Numbered from the stretch's first letter, positions 7,632 through 17,729 are shown. The stretch: 64,000 nt of DNA from Candidatus Thorarchaeota archaeon (GCA_011365025.1 RDOF01000004.1:76513-140512); one strand, 5' to 3'. Notes: generated from the letters alone by a model not told the origin. Made by a program: numbers and translations.

Positions 7632-10522
7632 AGGCAGCATCAGCGACTGAAACCACAGGCCGTCTCGATGAAATAGATGGTCCTAGGTCTATAGTCGTGA
7701 TGGGTGCCTCCGAGAATAACTTACGGCATATCAATGTCGAGATCCCAAAGAACAGCCTCACTGTGGTGACGGGGGTCTCTGGGTCGGGCAAGTCATCGCT
7801 CGTATTCGATACAATCTTTGCTGAAGGCCAACGAAGGTTCATTGAGTCATTATCACCCTATGCCCGTCAGTTCCTCGGCATGCTCGAGAAGCCTAAGGTG
7901 GACTTCATGTCAGGTCTTTCACCTTCCATTTCAATCGACCAGAAGAGCGTGGGACGGAACCCAAGAAGCACCGTTGGCACAATAACAGAGATCTATGACT
8001 TTCTCCGGCTTCTCTACGCGCGAGTCGGCGTTCCTCACTGTCCGCAATGCGGAAAGGAGATAGAGCCCCAGACATCGCAGCAGATTGTAGATAGAGTGCT
8101 TCAGCTTGAGGAAGGAACCCGCATCATGGTGCTGGCTCCTATTGTCCGAGGTAGGAAGGGTGAGTATCGAAAGGAGTTCCGTGACTTGCTCAAACAGGGC
8201 TTCACAAGAGCCCGCGTTGACGGCGAGATGATTGAGATTCAGGAGGGTCTCTCACTCGACAGGTACTTTGAACACACTATCGAAGTGGTCATCGACCGCC
8301 TGCAAGTCGCACCTTCCGAGCGTGGTCGTATATCAGAGGCCGTAGAGGCTTCACTGAAGATGGCCGAGGGTGTGGTCACCATCTCGAAAGATGATGGAGA
8401 CCTGACCCTCTCTGAGCAGTTTGCCTGTGTTGAGTGTGGCATCAGCCTTCCAGAGATGGAGCCGCGTATCTTCTCATGGAACACACCTCAGGGCGCCTGT
8501 CCGAACTGCACTGGTATCGGAGTAGTTCGTGAGTTTGACCAGAAGAAGTTCATCCGTGATGAGAATCTGACTCTTCGCGAAGGTGCAATGATTCCGGACA
8601 ACTGGGTGCTCAAACGGAAGGTCTTCAAGAAGGTTGGAGAGAAGTACGGCTTTGATGTGGATACACCTTGGAAGGACCTCACTGAGGAACAGAAGCACGT
8701 CATCTTCTGGGGCGATGAGGAGAAGTTCGACGAGGTCTGGACAGGCGATAACGAACGATACGGCGTGAAGTACGAGGGACATTTCAAGAGGTCCTATGAA
8801 GGATTCATTCCACGTCAAATCAGAGTCTACAGAAGTACAAAGTCGGAGTTCCGAAGACGCGAGATAGAGCGTTTCATGTCTGAACAGACCTGTCCTGTCT
8901 GCAAGGGGCATCGCATCCGACCTGAGTCCCTAGCTGTCACTTTTGGCGGCCGATCGATTGCAGACCTTGACAAGCTCTCAGTCCGAGCTCTTCAGGAGTT
9001 CTTCAACGGGGTGACGGTTCCGAGGCGTTTCAAGCCGGTTTCCGACCCCATTCTTCGCGAGATACAGGGGCGCATTGGCTTTCTCAGAGACGTAGGCCTA
9101 GACTATCTCACACTCAACAGGACCGCCCCGTCCCTAGCCGGGGGTGAGGCACAGAGAATACGACTAGCGAGTCAGATTGGTTCGAACCTTGTTGGGATCA
9201 CCTACGTCTGCGACGAGCCCTCGATCGGTCTTCATGCTCGTGACAATCAGCGGCTGCTGAGGTCTCTCACACGCCTACGAGACCTTGGAAACACAGTCCT
9301 CGTTGTCGAACATGACGAAGAGACCATGCGAGCTGCCGATTACATTATTGACCTTGGTCCAGGCGCGGGAGCTGAGGGTGGTGAAGTCGTTGTTGCTGGG
9401 ACGCTTGACAATGTCCTGAAGTGCAAGGACTCGCTTACTTCACGATTCCTCCGTGCTGATGATTACATTGAGGTGCCCTCTGAGAGGAGAAAACCCAATG
9501 GCCGCTACCTCACTATTAAGGGCGCGCGGCATAATAATCTGAAGAACCTAAATGTGAATATCCCTCTAGGGATGTTCATCTGTGTTACGGGGGTTTCGGG
9601 CTCAGGTAAGTCAAGCTTGATTGTAGAAACCCTCCAGCGAGAGCTTGCGCAGAAGTTCCATAATGCAGAGGCCGAACCTGGCGAGTTCGACGAACTTGAG
9701 GGGTGGAAGCAGTTGGACAAGGTGATTGTGATAGACCAGAGCCCCATAGGTCGTACGCCTCGGTCGAATCCTGCCACTTATACTGGATTATGGTCCCCAC
9801 TCAGGGATATGTTCTCCGACCTGCCAGAGTCAAAGATTCGAGGCTACAAACCGGGACGCTTCAGCTTCAATGTGAAGGGTGGTCGTTGTGAGAAGTGCAA
9901 GGGAGCCGGCGTTGAGGTTATTATGATGCAGTTCCTTCCTCCTGTTGAGGTAACATGCACCGAATGCAAAGGCAGAAGATACAACCGAGAGACCCTTCAG
10001 GTTCGCTTCAAAGGAAAGAACATCGCTGACATTCTTGATATGAGGATTGATGAGGCGCTCGATTTCTTTGAGGGAATCCCCTCGATTCGTCGGCGCCTTG
10101 AAACTTTGTGTGCGGTCGGTATGGGTTACATCAAACTCGGTCAGTCTGCTACAACTTTGAGCGGCGGTGAAGCACAGCGTGTAAAGCTGAGCAAGTTTCT
10201 CTCGAGACCTGCTACAGGTCAAACAATCATCCTATTGGATGAACCCACAACTGGTTTGCATTTCGCTGATATCCGAAAACTACTTGAGGTGCTCCATCGG
10301 CTCGTTGACCTGGGCAACACCGTGCTTGTCATAGAGCACCAGCTGGATGTAGTCAAGACAGCTGATTGGGTAATTGACTTAGGGCCTGAAGGAGGCGACG
10401 AGGGAGGATATCTTGTTGCGGAAGGGTCACCCGAAGACATAGTGGCGTGTGATGAATCGTTTACGGGAAGTTACCTGAAAGGTATTCTGAAGTCTGGCGA
10501 AGAACGGAGGGGGAAGAAATGA
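7628..10522 (+). CDS. uvrA: Excinuclease ABC subunit A, first copy
   Basis: Damage-recognition ATPase of nucleotide excision repair, 964 residues. There are two nucleotide-binding domains: Walker A GVSGSGKSSL near 49-58 and again at GVSGSGKSSLIVE, with signatures SLAGGEAQRIRLA and TLSGGEAQRVKLS and Walker B VCDEPSIGLH and LLDEPTTGLH. The UvrB-binding region follows CPQCG. All CxxC pairs of the zinc modules are present: CPQC, CVEC/CPNC, CPVC and CEKC/CTEC, so it looks fully functional. It starts at GTG 7628 inside the uvrB stop (GTGA). A second uvrA follows with an ATGA overlap, so the operon encodes two complete UvrA proteins. Confidence 0.97.
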   Translation: MKAASATETTGRLDEIDGPRSIVVMGASENNLRHINVEIPKNSLTVVTGVSGSGKSSLVFDTIFAEGQRRFIESLSPYARQFLGMLEKPKVDFMSGLSPSISIDQKSVGRNPRSTVGTITEIYDFLRLLYARVGVPHCPQCGKEIEPQTSQQIVDRVLQLEEGTRIMVLAPIVRGRKGEYRKEFRDLLKQGFTRARVDGEMIEIQEGLSLDRYFEHTIEVVIDRLQVAPSERGRISEAVEASLKMAEGVVTISKDDGDLTLSEQFACVECGISLPEMEPRIFSWNTPQGACPNCTGIGVVREFDQKKFIRDENLTLREGAMIPDNWVLKRKVFKKVGEKYGFDVDTPWKDLTEEQKHVIFWGDEEKFDEVWTGDNERYGVKYEGHFKRSYEGFIPRQIRVYRSTKSEFRRREIERFMSEQTCPVCKGHRIRPESLAVTFGGRSIADLDKLSVRALQEFFNGVTVPRRFKPVSDPILREIQGRIGFLRDVGLDYLTLNRTAPSLAGGEAQRIRLASQIGSNLVGITYVCDEPSIGLHARDNQRLLRSLTRLRDLGNTVLVVEHDEETMRAADYIIDLGPGAGAEGGEVVVAGTLDNVLKCKDSLTSRFLRADDYIEVPSERRKPNGRYLTIKGARHNNLKNLNVNIPLGMFICVTGVSGSGKSSLIVETLQRELAQKFHNAEAEPGEFDELEGWKQLDKVIVIDQSPIGRTPRSNPATYTGLWSPLRDMFSDLPESKIRGYKPGRFSFNVKGGRCEKCKGAGVEVIMMQFLPPVEVTCTECKGRRYNRETLQVRFKGKNIADILDMRIDEALDFFEGIPSIRRRLETLCAVGMGYIKLGQSATTLSGGEAQRVKLSKFLSRPATGQTIILLDEPTTGLHFADIRKLLEVLHRLVDLGNTVLVIEHQLDVVKTADWVIDLGPEGGDEGGYLVAEGSPEDIVACDESFTGSYLKGILKSGEERRGKK

Positions 10523-13377
10523 CTGGCTACATCAAAGTACGTAAGGCTGAGGAGCACAACCTCAAGTCGGTTGATGTAGACATTCCTAGAGACCGGCTTG
10601 TGGTCGTCACTGGCCCCTCTGGCTCTGGAAAGAGCACCCTTGTCTTTGACACTATCTTCGCTGAGGGGCAACGCAGGTATGTCGAGTCACTCTCCTCCTA
10701 TGCAAGAAGGTTCTTGGGCCGCTTGGACAAGCCAAAGGTCGACAAGATCACAGGACTGCCACCCGCCATATCCATTGAGCAGAAAGGACGGACGAAGAAC
10801 CCCCGAAGCACCGTTGGCACAAGCACAGAGATTCACGACTATCTTCGTCTTCTATACGCGAACGTTGGCACGCCTCATTGTGTCAAATGCGGTAAGCCCA
10901 TGGAGCAGCTCACCGCGGAATCTGCCGCGAAACTACTCCTGGAGGAGAATGGCGGTCAGAGAATACTCATTCTGTCTCCAGTAGTTCGTGATGAGCCTGG
11001 AAAACATGAGGAAATCCTAGAAAGTCTCCTGAAGAATGGGTTTGTAAGAGTCCGACTGGATGGTGAGGTGCATGATATCGAAGGTTTGGAGATTGATGGT
11101 CGCAAGAAGCACAACATGGAAGTCGTGGTTGACCGCCTCGAACTGAGCCAGAAAATTCGAGAGCGCCTTATCGGTTCACTGGAGACCGCCCTCGAAACCG
11201 GCCAAGGCGCTGCCATTGTTGCCAGGGAGAATGAGGCTGACCTGACCTTTGCTGAACAGCTCATGTGTCCCAGCTGTGGAATTCAATATGAGAAATTGGG
11301 TCCAAAGGCCTTCTCCTATAATCGACCTGACGGAGCCTGCCAAGTATGCAACGGTCTTGGAGTGACAATGTCAATTGAGCCCGACACAATTGTGCCCGAT
11401 GAATCGATGACTATTCGTGATGTCAGCAGGAGAGTAAATGCAGGAGAGCGTCCATGGTTCCTTAAGCGGCTAGAGGCCCTTGGCGAAATAATTGGGTTCA
11501 CTCTCGAAACCCGTTGGAATGAACTCACCGAATCTCAGGTGGAAACCCTCCTATGGGGCAGGCCGGAGTATACTCTCCACTATGTTATGGAGAAGGACGA
11601 TTCCCATTGGGAAATGACTCGGAAGTGGTTTGGCTTTATACCATGGCTAGAGAAGCTCTTTGAGGATGCCAAGAGTACTGAGAAGCTATACTACCAATGG
11701 CGCGCTCGCCACATAGCTAATGTGCTCTCAAGAAGCGTGCAATGCGAGGCCTGCAAAGGTCGAAAGCTCAAGCCGGAGAGTCTTGCAGTCACCGTGGCCG
11801 GGAAGTCGATTGATGAAGTATCATCGATGACCATTGAGGAGGCATCTTCCTTCTTTGAGAACATCATACTGAGCGACCGTGAATTGAAGATTGCTGAGCT
11901 CGTCCTGAAGGAGATTAAGGCGCGGCTGAAGTTTCTCCTCTCTGTTGGCCTTGAGTACCTGAATCTTGACCGTCTCTCGATGTCACTCTCAGGCGGTGAG
12001 AGCCAGCGCATCCGTCTTGCCACACAGATTGGCTCGGCGCTTACAGGGGTTCTCTATTGTCTGGATGAGCCCTCCGTGGGTCTTCATCCTCGGGATATCA
12101 ACCGACTTATCGAGACCTTCTATCACCTACGGTCTCTTGGTAACAGCGTTGTTGTCATTGAGCATGACCGTGATACGATATATGCGGCTGACCATGTGAT
12201 TGATCTGGGTCCGATGGCTGGCGTTCATGGAGGACAAATTGTGGCTGAGGGGCCGCCTTCGGAAGTCCTTGCTGACCCGAAGTCTCTCACTGCCCAGTAC
12301 CTTGCAGGAGAAAGGCAGATTCCAATTCCGACTGAGCGGAGAAATGGAAATGGACACAGCATAGTGCTGAGGGGAGCACGTCAGCACAACCTCAAGAAAA
12401 TAGACGTTGAGTTTCCCTTGGGCAGGATGATTTGTGTATCTGGCGTGTCTGGTAGCGGCAAGTCTACCTTAACCTATGAAACACTCTACAAGGCACTGGC
12501 ACGAATGATAAACGATGCAAGCGACATCCCAGGAGCATATGACTCAATTGAAGGAATTGAGAACATCGACCGCATTGTCCTGGTGGACCAGTCGCCCATC
12601 GGGCGGACTCCCCGGTCGAATCCGGCAACATACACCAAGACCTTTGGCGACATTCGAGAGCTCTTTGCCATCATGCCCGAGGCCAAGGCAAGGGGCTTTG
12701 GGCCCAGCCGCTTCAGTTTCAACACGCGCGAGGGTCGATGTGAGAAGTGCCAAGGAAGTGGAGTTCTGACCGTTGAGATGCATTTCATGTCAGATGTCTA
12801 CATGACCTGCGACGTCTGCAAGGGCCAGCGTTTCGATCGAGAAACCCTGGAGGTATCTTACAAGGGCAAGAATATCACAGAGGTTCTTGGGATGACCATT
12901 GACGAGGCACTGGATTTCTTTGGTGACATTCCAAAGATTGCAGAGAAGCTTCAGACGCTAAGTGACGTGGGCCTGGGATATCTGGAGCTTGGCCAACCTG
13001 CCACAACCCTAAGCGGCGGTGAAGCGCAGCGCATGAAGATAGCTGCAGAACTCTCTCGTAGAACCACTGGACGTACATTATACTTAATGGATGAACCAAC
13101 GACCGGTCTCTCGGCCTCAGATGTTCACGTGTTGCTAGAGGTTCTGAACCGGCTTGTTGAGGGAGGAAACACCGTCATCATTGTGGAGCACAATCTTGAG
13201 GTCATCAAGACCGCAGATTGGCTAATAGACTTGGGTCCTGAGGGTGGAGACCGCGGTGGAGAGGTCGTGGCTGTAGGAACCCCTGAGCAGGTCTGCGAGG
13301 TCTGGAAATCCTATACGGGCAACCACCTTCGGGCGGCACTCTATGGTCCCAACGTCAAGTATGAGGCTAGAGCATAG
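10519..13377 (+). CDS. uvrA2: Excinuclease ABC subunit A, second copy
   Basis: A second full-length UvrA of 952 residues, coupled by ATGA to the first. It keeps Walker A GPSGSGKSTL near 32-41 and GVSGSGKSTLTYE, signatures SLSGGESQRIRLA and TLSGGEAQRMKIA, Walker B CLDEPSVGLH and LMDEPTTGLS, and zinc pairs CVKC, CPSC/CQVC, CEAC and CEKC/CDVC. In the last Walker B the usual LH is LS. The UvrB-binding region is retained, unlike short class II UvrA proteins linked to drug resistance. The two copies differ throughout, so the duplication is not recent. They may form a heterodimer or recognise different lesions; both are inference. No terminator separates them. Confidence 0.96.
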   Translation: MTGYIKVRKAEEHNLKSVDVDIPRDRLVVVTGPSGSGKSTLVFDTIFAEGQRRYVESLSSYARRFLGRLDKPKVDKITGLPPAISIEQKGRTKNPRSTVGTSTEIHDYLRLLYANVGTPHCVKCGKPMEQLTAESAAKLLLEENGGQRILILSPVVRDEPGKHEEILESLLKNGFVRVRLDGEVHDIEGLEIDGRKKHNMEVVVDRLELSQKIRERLIGSLETALETGQGAAIVARENEADLTFAEQLMCPSCGIQYEKLGPKAFSYNRPDGACQVCNGLGVTMSIEPDTIVPDESMTIRDVSRRVNAGERPWFLKRLEALGEIIGFTLETRWNELTESQVETLLWGRPEYTLHYVMEKDDSHWEMTRKWFGFIPWLEKLFEDAKSTEKLYYQWRARHIANVLSRSVQCEACKGRKLKPESLAVTVAGKSIDEVSSMTIEEASSFFENIILSDRELKIAELVLKEIKARLKFLLSVGLEYLNLDRLSMSLSGGESQRIRLATQIGSALTGVLYCLDEPSVGLHPRDINRLIETFYHLRSLGNSVVVIEHDRDTIYAADHVIDLGPMAGVHGGQIVAEGPPSEVLADPKSLTAQYLAGERQIPIPTERRNGNGHSIVLRGARQHNLKKIDVEFPLGRMICVSGVSGSGKSTLTYETLYKALARMINDASDIPGAYDSIEGIENIDRIVLVDQSPIGRTPRSNPATYTKTFGDIRELFAIMPEAKARGFGPSRFSFNTREGRCEKCQGSGVLTVEMHFMSDVYMTCDVCKGQRFDRETLEVSYKGKNITEVLGMTIDEALDFFGDIPKIAEKLQTLSDVGLGYLELGQPATTLSGGEAQRMKIAAELSRRTTGRTLYLMDEPTTGLSASDVHVLLEVLNRLVEGGNTVIIVEHNLEVIKTADWLIDLGPEGGDRGGEVVAVGTPEQVCEVWKSYTGNHLRAALYGPNVKYEARA

Positions 13378-13552
13378 GACTCCGAAAAGCTATTTTTCCA
13401 TGCCAAATATCTAGTAAAACTCTCCGCAAAAAGAATCGCGCCAAATACCTCCGATTTCTCGACAAAATTACCGTATTTTGGTCCGTCTCAGTATCCTATA
13501 TTAATGGAAATTGCAATTGTTAAGATGTCCAGCCGGGAGGACGACCACATAG

Positions 13553-13969
13553 ATGACTCAGAGAGAAGCTATTCCTATTTCTCCTGATGAGAAGGATACC
13601 ACATCGGGAGCCAACATGGGTACGATGGAGCAGGACTTGCGACGGAGGCTTGCTGCGTTTCCACGGGATGCGAATTCTTGGTACCTATTGGGAAAGCATC
13701 TCTCTTCTAGAGGGAGACACGAAGAGGCCGAAATGGCTCTCAGAAAGGCTATTTCTCTCAATCCGAAACCCAGTCATTTCTGGAGTGAACTGGAACGCGT
13801 TCTCATGGATCTTGGAGCCTCTGCGGGAACTGAGAGTCCATCCGATGGGTTTGACGACGTGTCTCCCTGTATTTCTTGCCCTGAGTACACGTATTATGGT
13901 TGTTCCAGGGGACAGCAGTGTGACGTCCTGTTGAGATGGCGCACGGTCATGGCAAAGCTTGTACAGTGA
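13553..13969 (+). CDS. Small TPR protein with C-terminal cysteine motif
   Basis: A 138-residue protein between uvrA2 and uvrC. Residues about 25-85 form one to two tetratricopeptide repeats (WYLLGKHLSSRGRHEEAEMA, then LRKAISLNPKPSHFW). The C-terminal 35 residues hold four cysteines (CISC, YYGC, QQC), which could bind zinc or a cluster. GGGAGG at 13535-13540 lies 12 bases before the ATG, rather far, so an internal ATG such as 13616 is possible. I do not know this protein as a Uvr component. Its place inside the uvr cluster suggests a scaffold or regulatory role, which is inference. Confidence 0.7.
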   Translation: MTQREAIPISPDEKDTTSGANMGTMEQDLRRRLAAFPRDANSWYLLGKHLSSRGRHEEAEMALRKAISLNPKPSHFWSELERVLMDLGASAGTESPSDGFDDVSPCISCPEYTYYGCSRGQQCDVLLRWRTVMAKLVQ

Positions 13970-14042
13970 CATTGTAGCTTCCGAATTACTGATTTGGGAT
14001 GTTCTTTTTTATGATGGAGTGGACATTCTATGGTGAGCGACT

Positions 14043-15851
14043 ATGGCCGATATCTCTGCTCTCGTCAATGACCTACCAGACCTTCCAGGGGTCTACCTCT
14101 GGAAAGACGAGAAAGGAGAGATTCTATACATTGGAAAGGCCAAGTCACTCAGGAAGCGAACGAGTTCCTACCTTCGCACCACCGGTCTCATGCACAGGAC
14201 GGCGGAGATGATATTCGCGGCACGCGACCTAGAGACCATAGTAACAAACACGGAACGTGAGGCGCTGGTTCTCGAGGCCACACTGATAAAGAAACACAGG
14301 CCCACTTACAACATCAAGCTCAAGGATGACCGGCGACATGCTTGGATTCGAGTGGACCCGAATCAGGAAATCCCGGTCTTTGAAATAACAAGAGACACGG
14401 CTAAGGATGGAGCGACATACTTCGGACCCTATGGAAGCACAAAACGCTTGGAGCGATTTATGGACACTATTCGCAAGTACATCCCTATTGCCATGTGTAA
14501 GGAACCTGCTAAGGTGCGGAGGGAATGCATGGACTACCATCTCGATCGATGCTCAGGCCCTTGCAAGCAGCACATCTCAGTTGCGGACTACCACAGTCTT
14601 GTCGAACAAATGTGTCTGTATCTCGATGGTCGCATGGAAGAACTGACAGATGCAATTCGGGACCAGATGGACAAGGCTGCGCAAGATATGGAGTTCGAGA
14701 AGGCCGCAGAAATGAGAGACCGACTTACTGACATCGAGATTCTGATGAGCAAGCAGAAGGTAGTCGAGTTTCATGGTGTAAACCAAGATGTTCTGGGAAT
14801 CTCACGAACGGAGCAGGCCGCACTCATTGAGATGCTCATTATTCGTTCAGGTCGAATGATTGGTCAAGACAATTTCTACTTTGAAGTCGGTCTGGATACT
14901 CCAGACGCAGATGTTCTAACTGCGTTTATGGAGCAATTCTACTTCACAATACCCCGCCTTCCCGATCAAATACTTCTTCCGGCGGAAATTCCCGACACAG
15001 AGCAGCTGAGTGATTGGTTGAGTGAAGAGAATAACCACTTGGTATCAGTCTTTGTTCCTTCCGACCGCAAAGGGATGGAACTAGTGGAGATGGCTAACAA
15101 AAACGCCTACAGGCAGCTGAGAAAGGTTCTGATTCTTGGCGAGAGTCAAGAGGAAATTGTCGACGACGGTGTTAAGGAGCTCAAGGAGGCTCTAAACCTC
15201 TCACAAGCACCTATGCATATTGAGGGATTTGATATTGCCAATATCCAAGGGACCGATCCAACTGGCTCTTGTGTTGTATTCAGAAATGGCGCTCCAGACA
15301 ATAAGAGATACCGCATGTTCAAGATTCGTGTGAAAGAGACCCCGGACGACTATGCAATGATGCAAGAAGTTGTCTACCGTCGGTATCGCGGCGTCCTGCA
15401 CCGAGGAGAGCCTTTGCCTGACTTGATTTTGGTCGATGGGGGTAAGGGTCAGTTGAATGCCGCATTGAAGGCGCTCAAAGAACACGGCTTGGAGTACCTT
15501 AATATTGCCGCCCTGGCGAAACGCGAAGAAACCCTATTCACAAGGGAACTTCCTGAAGGCGTTGTCTTAGGTGAGGCCTCGCAAGGGTTGCGTCTGGTCC
15601 AAGCTATACGAGATGAGGCACATCGATTTGCCCAGAAATACCATCACAAACTTCGAGAGAAACGGTTCTCTGGTTCTATTCTTGAAGAAGCACCCGGAAT
15701 TGGGGCAAAGAGACGCGCGGCTCTTCTCGCCGCCTTTGGCAGTTATGAAATGGTCAAGAAAGCAACGGTTGATCAACTGGCCAAAGTTGAGGGAATGACG
15801 ACAAAATCCGCAATAAAATTACGTGAGTGGCTGGACTCAGAAGCGGCGTGA
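14043..15851 (+). CDS. uvrC: Excinuclease ABC subunit C
   Basis: Dual-incision nuclease of excision repair, 602 residues. The N-terminal GIY-YIG nuclease (about 10-95) shows LPGVYLWKD and ILYIGKAKSLRKR. The cysteine pattern C-x9-C-x7-C-x3-C in MCKEPAKVRRECMDYHLDRC and the following GPC matches the iron-sulfur site known in UvrC. A UVR motif (MEFEKAAEMRDRL) binds UvrB. The C-terminal RNase H-like nuclease includes GFDIANIQGTDP and PDLILVDGGKGQLNAA, and a helix-hairpin-helix tail ends the protein. It lies 73 bases after the TPR gene. Its stop abuts the stop of the convergent permease gene with no bases between. Confidence 0.98.
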   Translation: MADISALVNDLPDLPGVYLWKDEKGEILYIGKAKSLRKRTSSYLRTTGLMHRTAEMIFAARDLETIVTNTEREALVLEATLIKKHRPTYNIKLKDDRRHAWIRVDPNQEIPVFEITRDTAKDGATYFGPYGSTKRLERFMDTIRKYIPIAMCKEPAKVRRECMDYHLDRCSGPCKQHISVADYHSLVEQMCLYLDGRMEELTDAIRDQMDKAAQDMEFEKAAEMRDRLTDIEILMSKQKVVEFHGVNQDVLGISRTEQAALIEMLIIRSGRMIGQDNFYFEVGLDTPDADVLTAFMEQFYFTIPRLPDQILLPAEIPDTEQLSDWLSEENNHLVSVFVPSDRKGMELVEMANKNAYRQLRKVLILGESQEEIVDDGVKELKEALNLSQAPMHIEGFDIANIQGTDPTGSCVVFRNGAPDNKRYRMFKIRVKETPDDYAMMQEVVYRRYRGVLHRGEPLPDLILVDGGKGQLNAALKALKEHGLEYLNIAALAKREETLFTRELPEGVVLGEASQGLRLVQAIRDEAHRFAQKYHHKLREKRFSGSILEEAPGIGAKRRAALLAAFGSYEMVKKATVDQLAKVEGMTTKSAIKLREWLDSEAA

Positions 15852-17276
15852 CTATGTAACATCCTCAAGCCTAATCTTGCTCGAGGGAGCTTTCTGGGGG
15901 ATTTGGATTTTCATCACCCGCACCGTTTCTGCAACTCTATCACGCCGCGTTGCCGCTCTATGTCGTCTGTACCTGCTACGACCGTAGATAGTGTAGATGA
16001 GCAGCCCAAAGATAGCTAGCCATAGTCCCAGCTGCAGTGCCTCCATGGTTTGGGTTGCTATGAAAATGAGGCAGACAATTATTCCAAGAATTGGCGAGGT
16101 CGGGTAGAATCTTGTCTTGAACGTGCCCGGCACGTAGAGTCGTTTCATTCTCAGCTGGATGACTGATGAGTTGACAATCACTTGACCAAATAGATACGCG
16201 AGTCCCGAGAGAGATGCAACCAAGTCCACTCTGCCTGTAAGTGCAAAGGCACTGACTGCAATGAAGGCAGTAATTAGTGCCAAATCTGGTGTCCTAAACC
16301 TGGGATGGATTCGCTCAAGGAATCCTGGAAGAAACCTATCCCTACCGAGTGCATATGCGACTCTGGCTGTTGCTAGAAAAGTAGCGTTCAGAGCGGCGTA
16401 GTTTGATGCTGCCATGCCTGCCAATCCAAGGTAGAATGCTCCAATCCCAAACATGTTTCCATATACATCTGCTATTGGTGTAAGGCTATTCGCAACCCCG
16501 ATGTATGGTGTAACTCCCACAATGACGAGTGCTGCAGCGATATAGACAACGGTTGCTATGATAAGAGTCAGAATGATTGCCGCTGGAATATTGCGTGCAG
16601 GATTCTTAATCTCCTCAGATGCCGTCGTTATGAGTTCGTAACCTATGAAACTGATATAGATGAAAGAGATTGTTGACAGGAAATTCAGAATTCCTGTTCC
16701 CGGAGCAAAGAGTGGGTCAAGATTTGCTGGTTGGATGAAAAAGAATCCAAGAGCGATGAATGAAAAGAGAACAATTGACTGAGCAATATTCAGAATTCCA
16801 AGGACATTGCTGACACTCTTGACACTCACAGCGTTTGTCACGAACGTGAAGCTGATAATAGCAACTGCGATAACGGCTGTGCTTTCAATTGTTGACCCAG
16901 GCAAAAAGACCGCAATGGTCTGAGCCACAGCCAGCGAATACAGCCCACAGGCAACGATGTTCCCAATAAGAAGAAACCATCCAGTGAAAAATGCAGGAGC
17001 TCCCCCGTACGTGTCATGGACAAAGGTGTAGCCGCCTCCTGCCTTAGGAATTGATGCCGCTAGCTCCGCATAGTTCAGTGCAGTAAAGATGGTCAGTGTT
17101 CCAGTAGCAAGATAGACGAGAAAGAGCCCCGGACCTATCATACCTGCTGCAAGACCAGCAATGACATAGATGCCACCTCCGAGCATGGCGCCGAGGCCAA
17201 TATTTGTGGCTCCTGCTAGTCCCAACCGACGTGCAAACCTCTCTTCGGTCTTCTGGTCGATTGGGTCTGTGGTCAT
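15852..17276 (-). CDS. APC-superfamily amino acid permease
   Basis: Cytoplasmic-membrane amino acid/polyamine transporter of about 474 residues and 12 hydrophobic segments. The N-terminus LGLAGATNIGLGAMLGGGIY is the conserved first helix of APC transporters with its glycine-rich unwound centre. SAISEEIKNPARNIP-like sequence appears as TTASEEIKNPARNIPAAI, another family landmark. A basic tail of about 45 residues follows the last helix. GTG 17285, TTG 17279 and ATG 17276 are all in frame; GGTGAT just upstream favours the ATG. Substrate is unknown. The gene ends against uvrC with zero spacing. Confidence 0.92.
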   Translation of the reverse strand: MTTDPIDQKTEERFARRLGLAGATNIGLGAMLGGGIYVIAGLAAGMIGPGLFLVYLATGTLTIFTALNYAELAASIPKAGGGYTFVHDTYGGAPAFFTGWFLLIGNIVACGLYSLAVAQTIAVFLPGSTIESTAVIAVAIISFTFVTNAVSVKSVSNVLGILNIAQSIVLFSFIALGFFFIQPANLDPLFAPGTGILNFLSTISFIYISFIGYELITTASEEIKNPARNIPAAIILTLIIATVVYIAAALVIVGVTPYIGVANSLTPIADVYGNMFGIGAFYLGLAGMAASNYAALNATFLATARVAYALGRDRFLPGFLERIHPRFRTPDLALITAFIAVSAFALTGRVDLVASLSGLAYLFGQVIVNSSVIQLRMKRLYVPGTFKTRFYPTSPILGIIVCLIFIATQTMEALQLGLWLAIFGLLIYTIYGRSRYRRHRAATRRDRVAETVRVMKIQIPQKAPSSKIRLEDVT

Positions 17277-17393
17277 CAATATCACCGGCGTTTAGTGTGC
17301 AAATTCCACGTGAAAATGTCTGTAGTAGGTTCTTGAGGCCTTCAAGATTCAGCATTTGAAGATTCCTGCTGTCTTTCATGTCCAACCCTGAAG

Positions 17394-17400
17394 TTTAAAT
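17394..17400 (+). promoter_or_regulatory. Likely TATA box of ferredoxin gene
   Basis: TTTAAAT preceded by a purine-rich GAAG, about 60 bases before the ferredoxin ATG. This fits an archaeal BRE/TATA pair with a short leader that contains GGTGA at 17444-17448. Confidence 0.5.
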
Positions 17401-17460
17401 GCAATGTACAATGCCTCAGCCACGTCGGACCTTTGAGTCCGTAGGTGAAGTGACCAAACA

Positions 17461-17646
17461 ATGATCTGGAAAGTAACTGATGCATGTACTGCATGCGGCA
17501 CATGTGCTGATGTCTGTCCTGTCGACCCTACGCTCTATGTTGTTAACGACAAAGCGGTGTACCAGGTTGACCGCGCCGATGAGTGCACTGAGTGCTATGC
17601 ATGCGTAGACAGCTGCCCAGAGGGCGCTATCGAAGAAGGAGAGTAA
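17461..17646 (+). CDS. 2[4Fe-4S] ferredoxin
   Basis: Small electron carrier of 61 residues with two cluster motifs, CTACGTCADVCP (cysteines 9, 12, 15, 19) and CTECYACVDSCP (42, 45, 48, 52). Each is the CxxCxxCxxxCP pattern of bacterial-type 8Fe ferredoxins, so both clusters should be [4Fe-4S]. It is cytoplasmic and in archaea typically serves 2-oxoacid oxidoreductases or other ferredoxin-dependent enzymes. It is monocistronic, with its own TATA box and a hairpin terminator downstream, so its redox partner is not indicated by neighbours. Confidence 0.96.
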   Translation: MIWKVTDACTACGTCADVCPVDPTLYVVNDKAVYQVDRADECTECYACVDSCPEGAIEEGE

Positions 17647-17690
17647 ACAACAATTTCCATGGGGCTCTGCCTCATTGGAATGCGACACTC

Positions 17691-17729
17691 GACAGGGGAC
17701 ATCCCGAATTTAGGGTGTGTTCCCCTGTC
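17691..17729 (+). terminator. Hairpin between ferredoxin and convergent gene
   Basis: GACAGGGGA at 17691-17699 pairs with TCCCCTGTC at 17721-17729, with an inner TCCC/GGG extension. T-rich sequence follows at 17746-17764, overlapping the end of the opposite gene. Confidence 0.65.
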
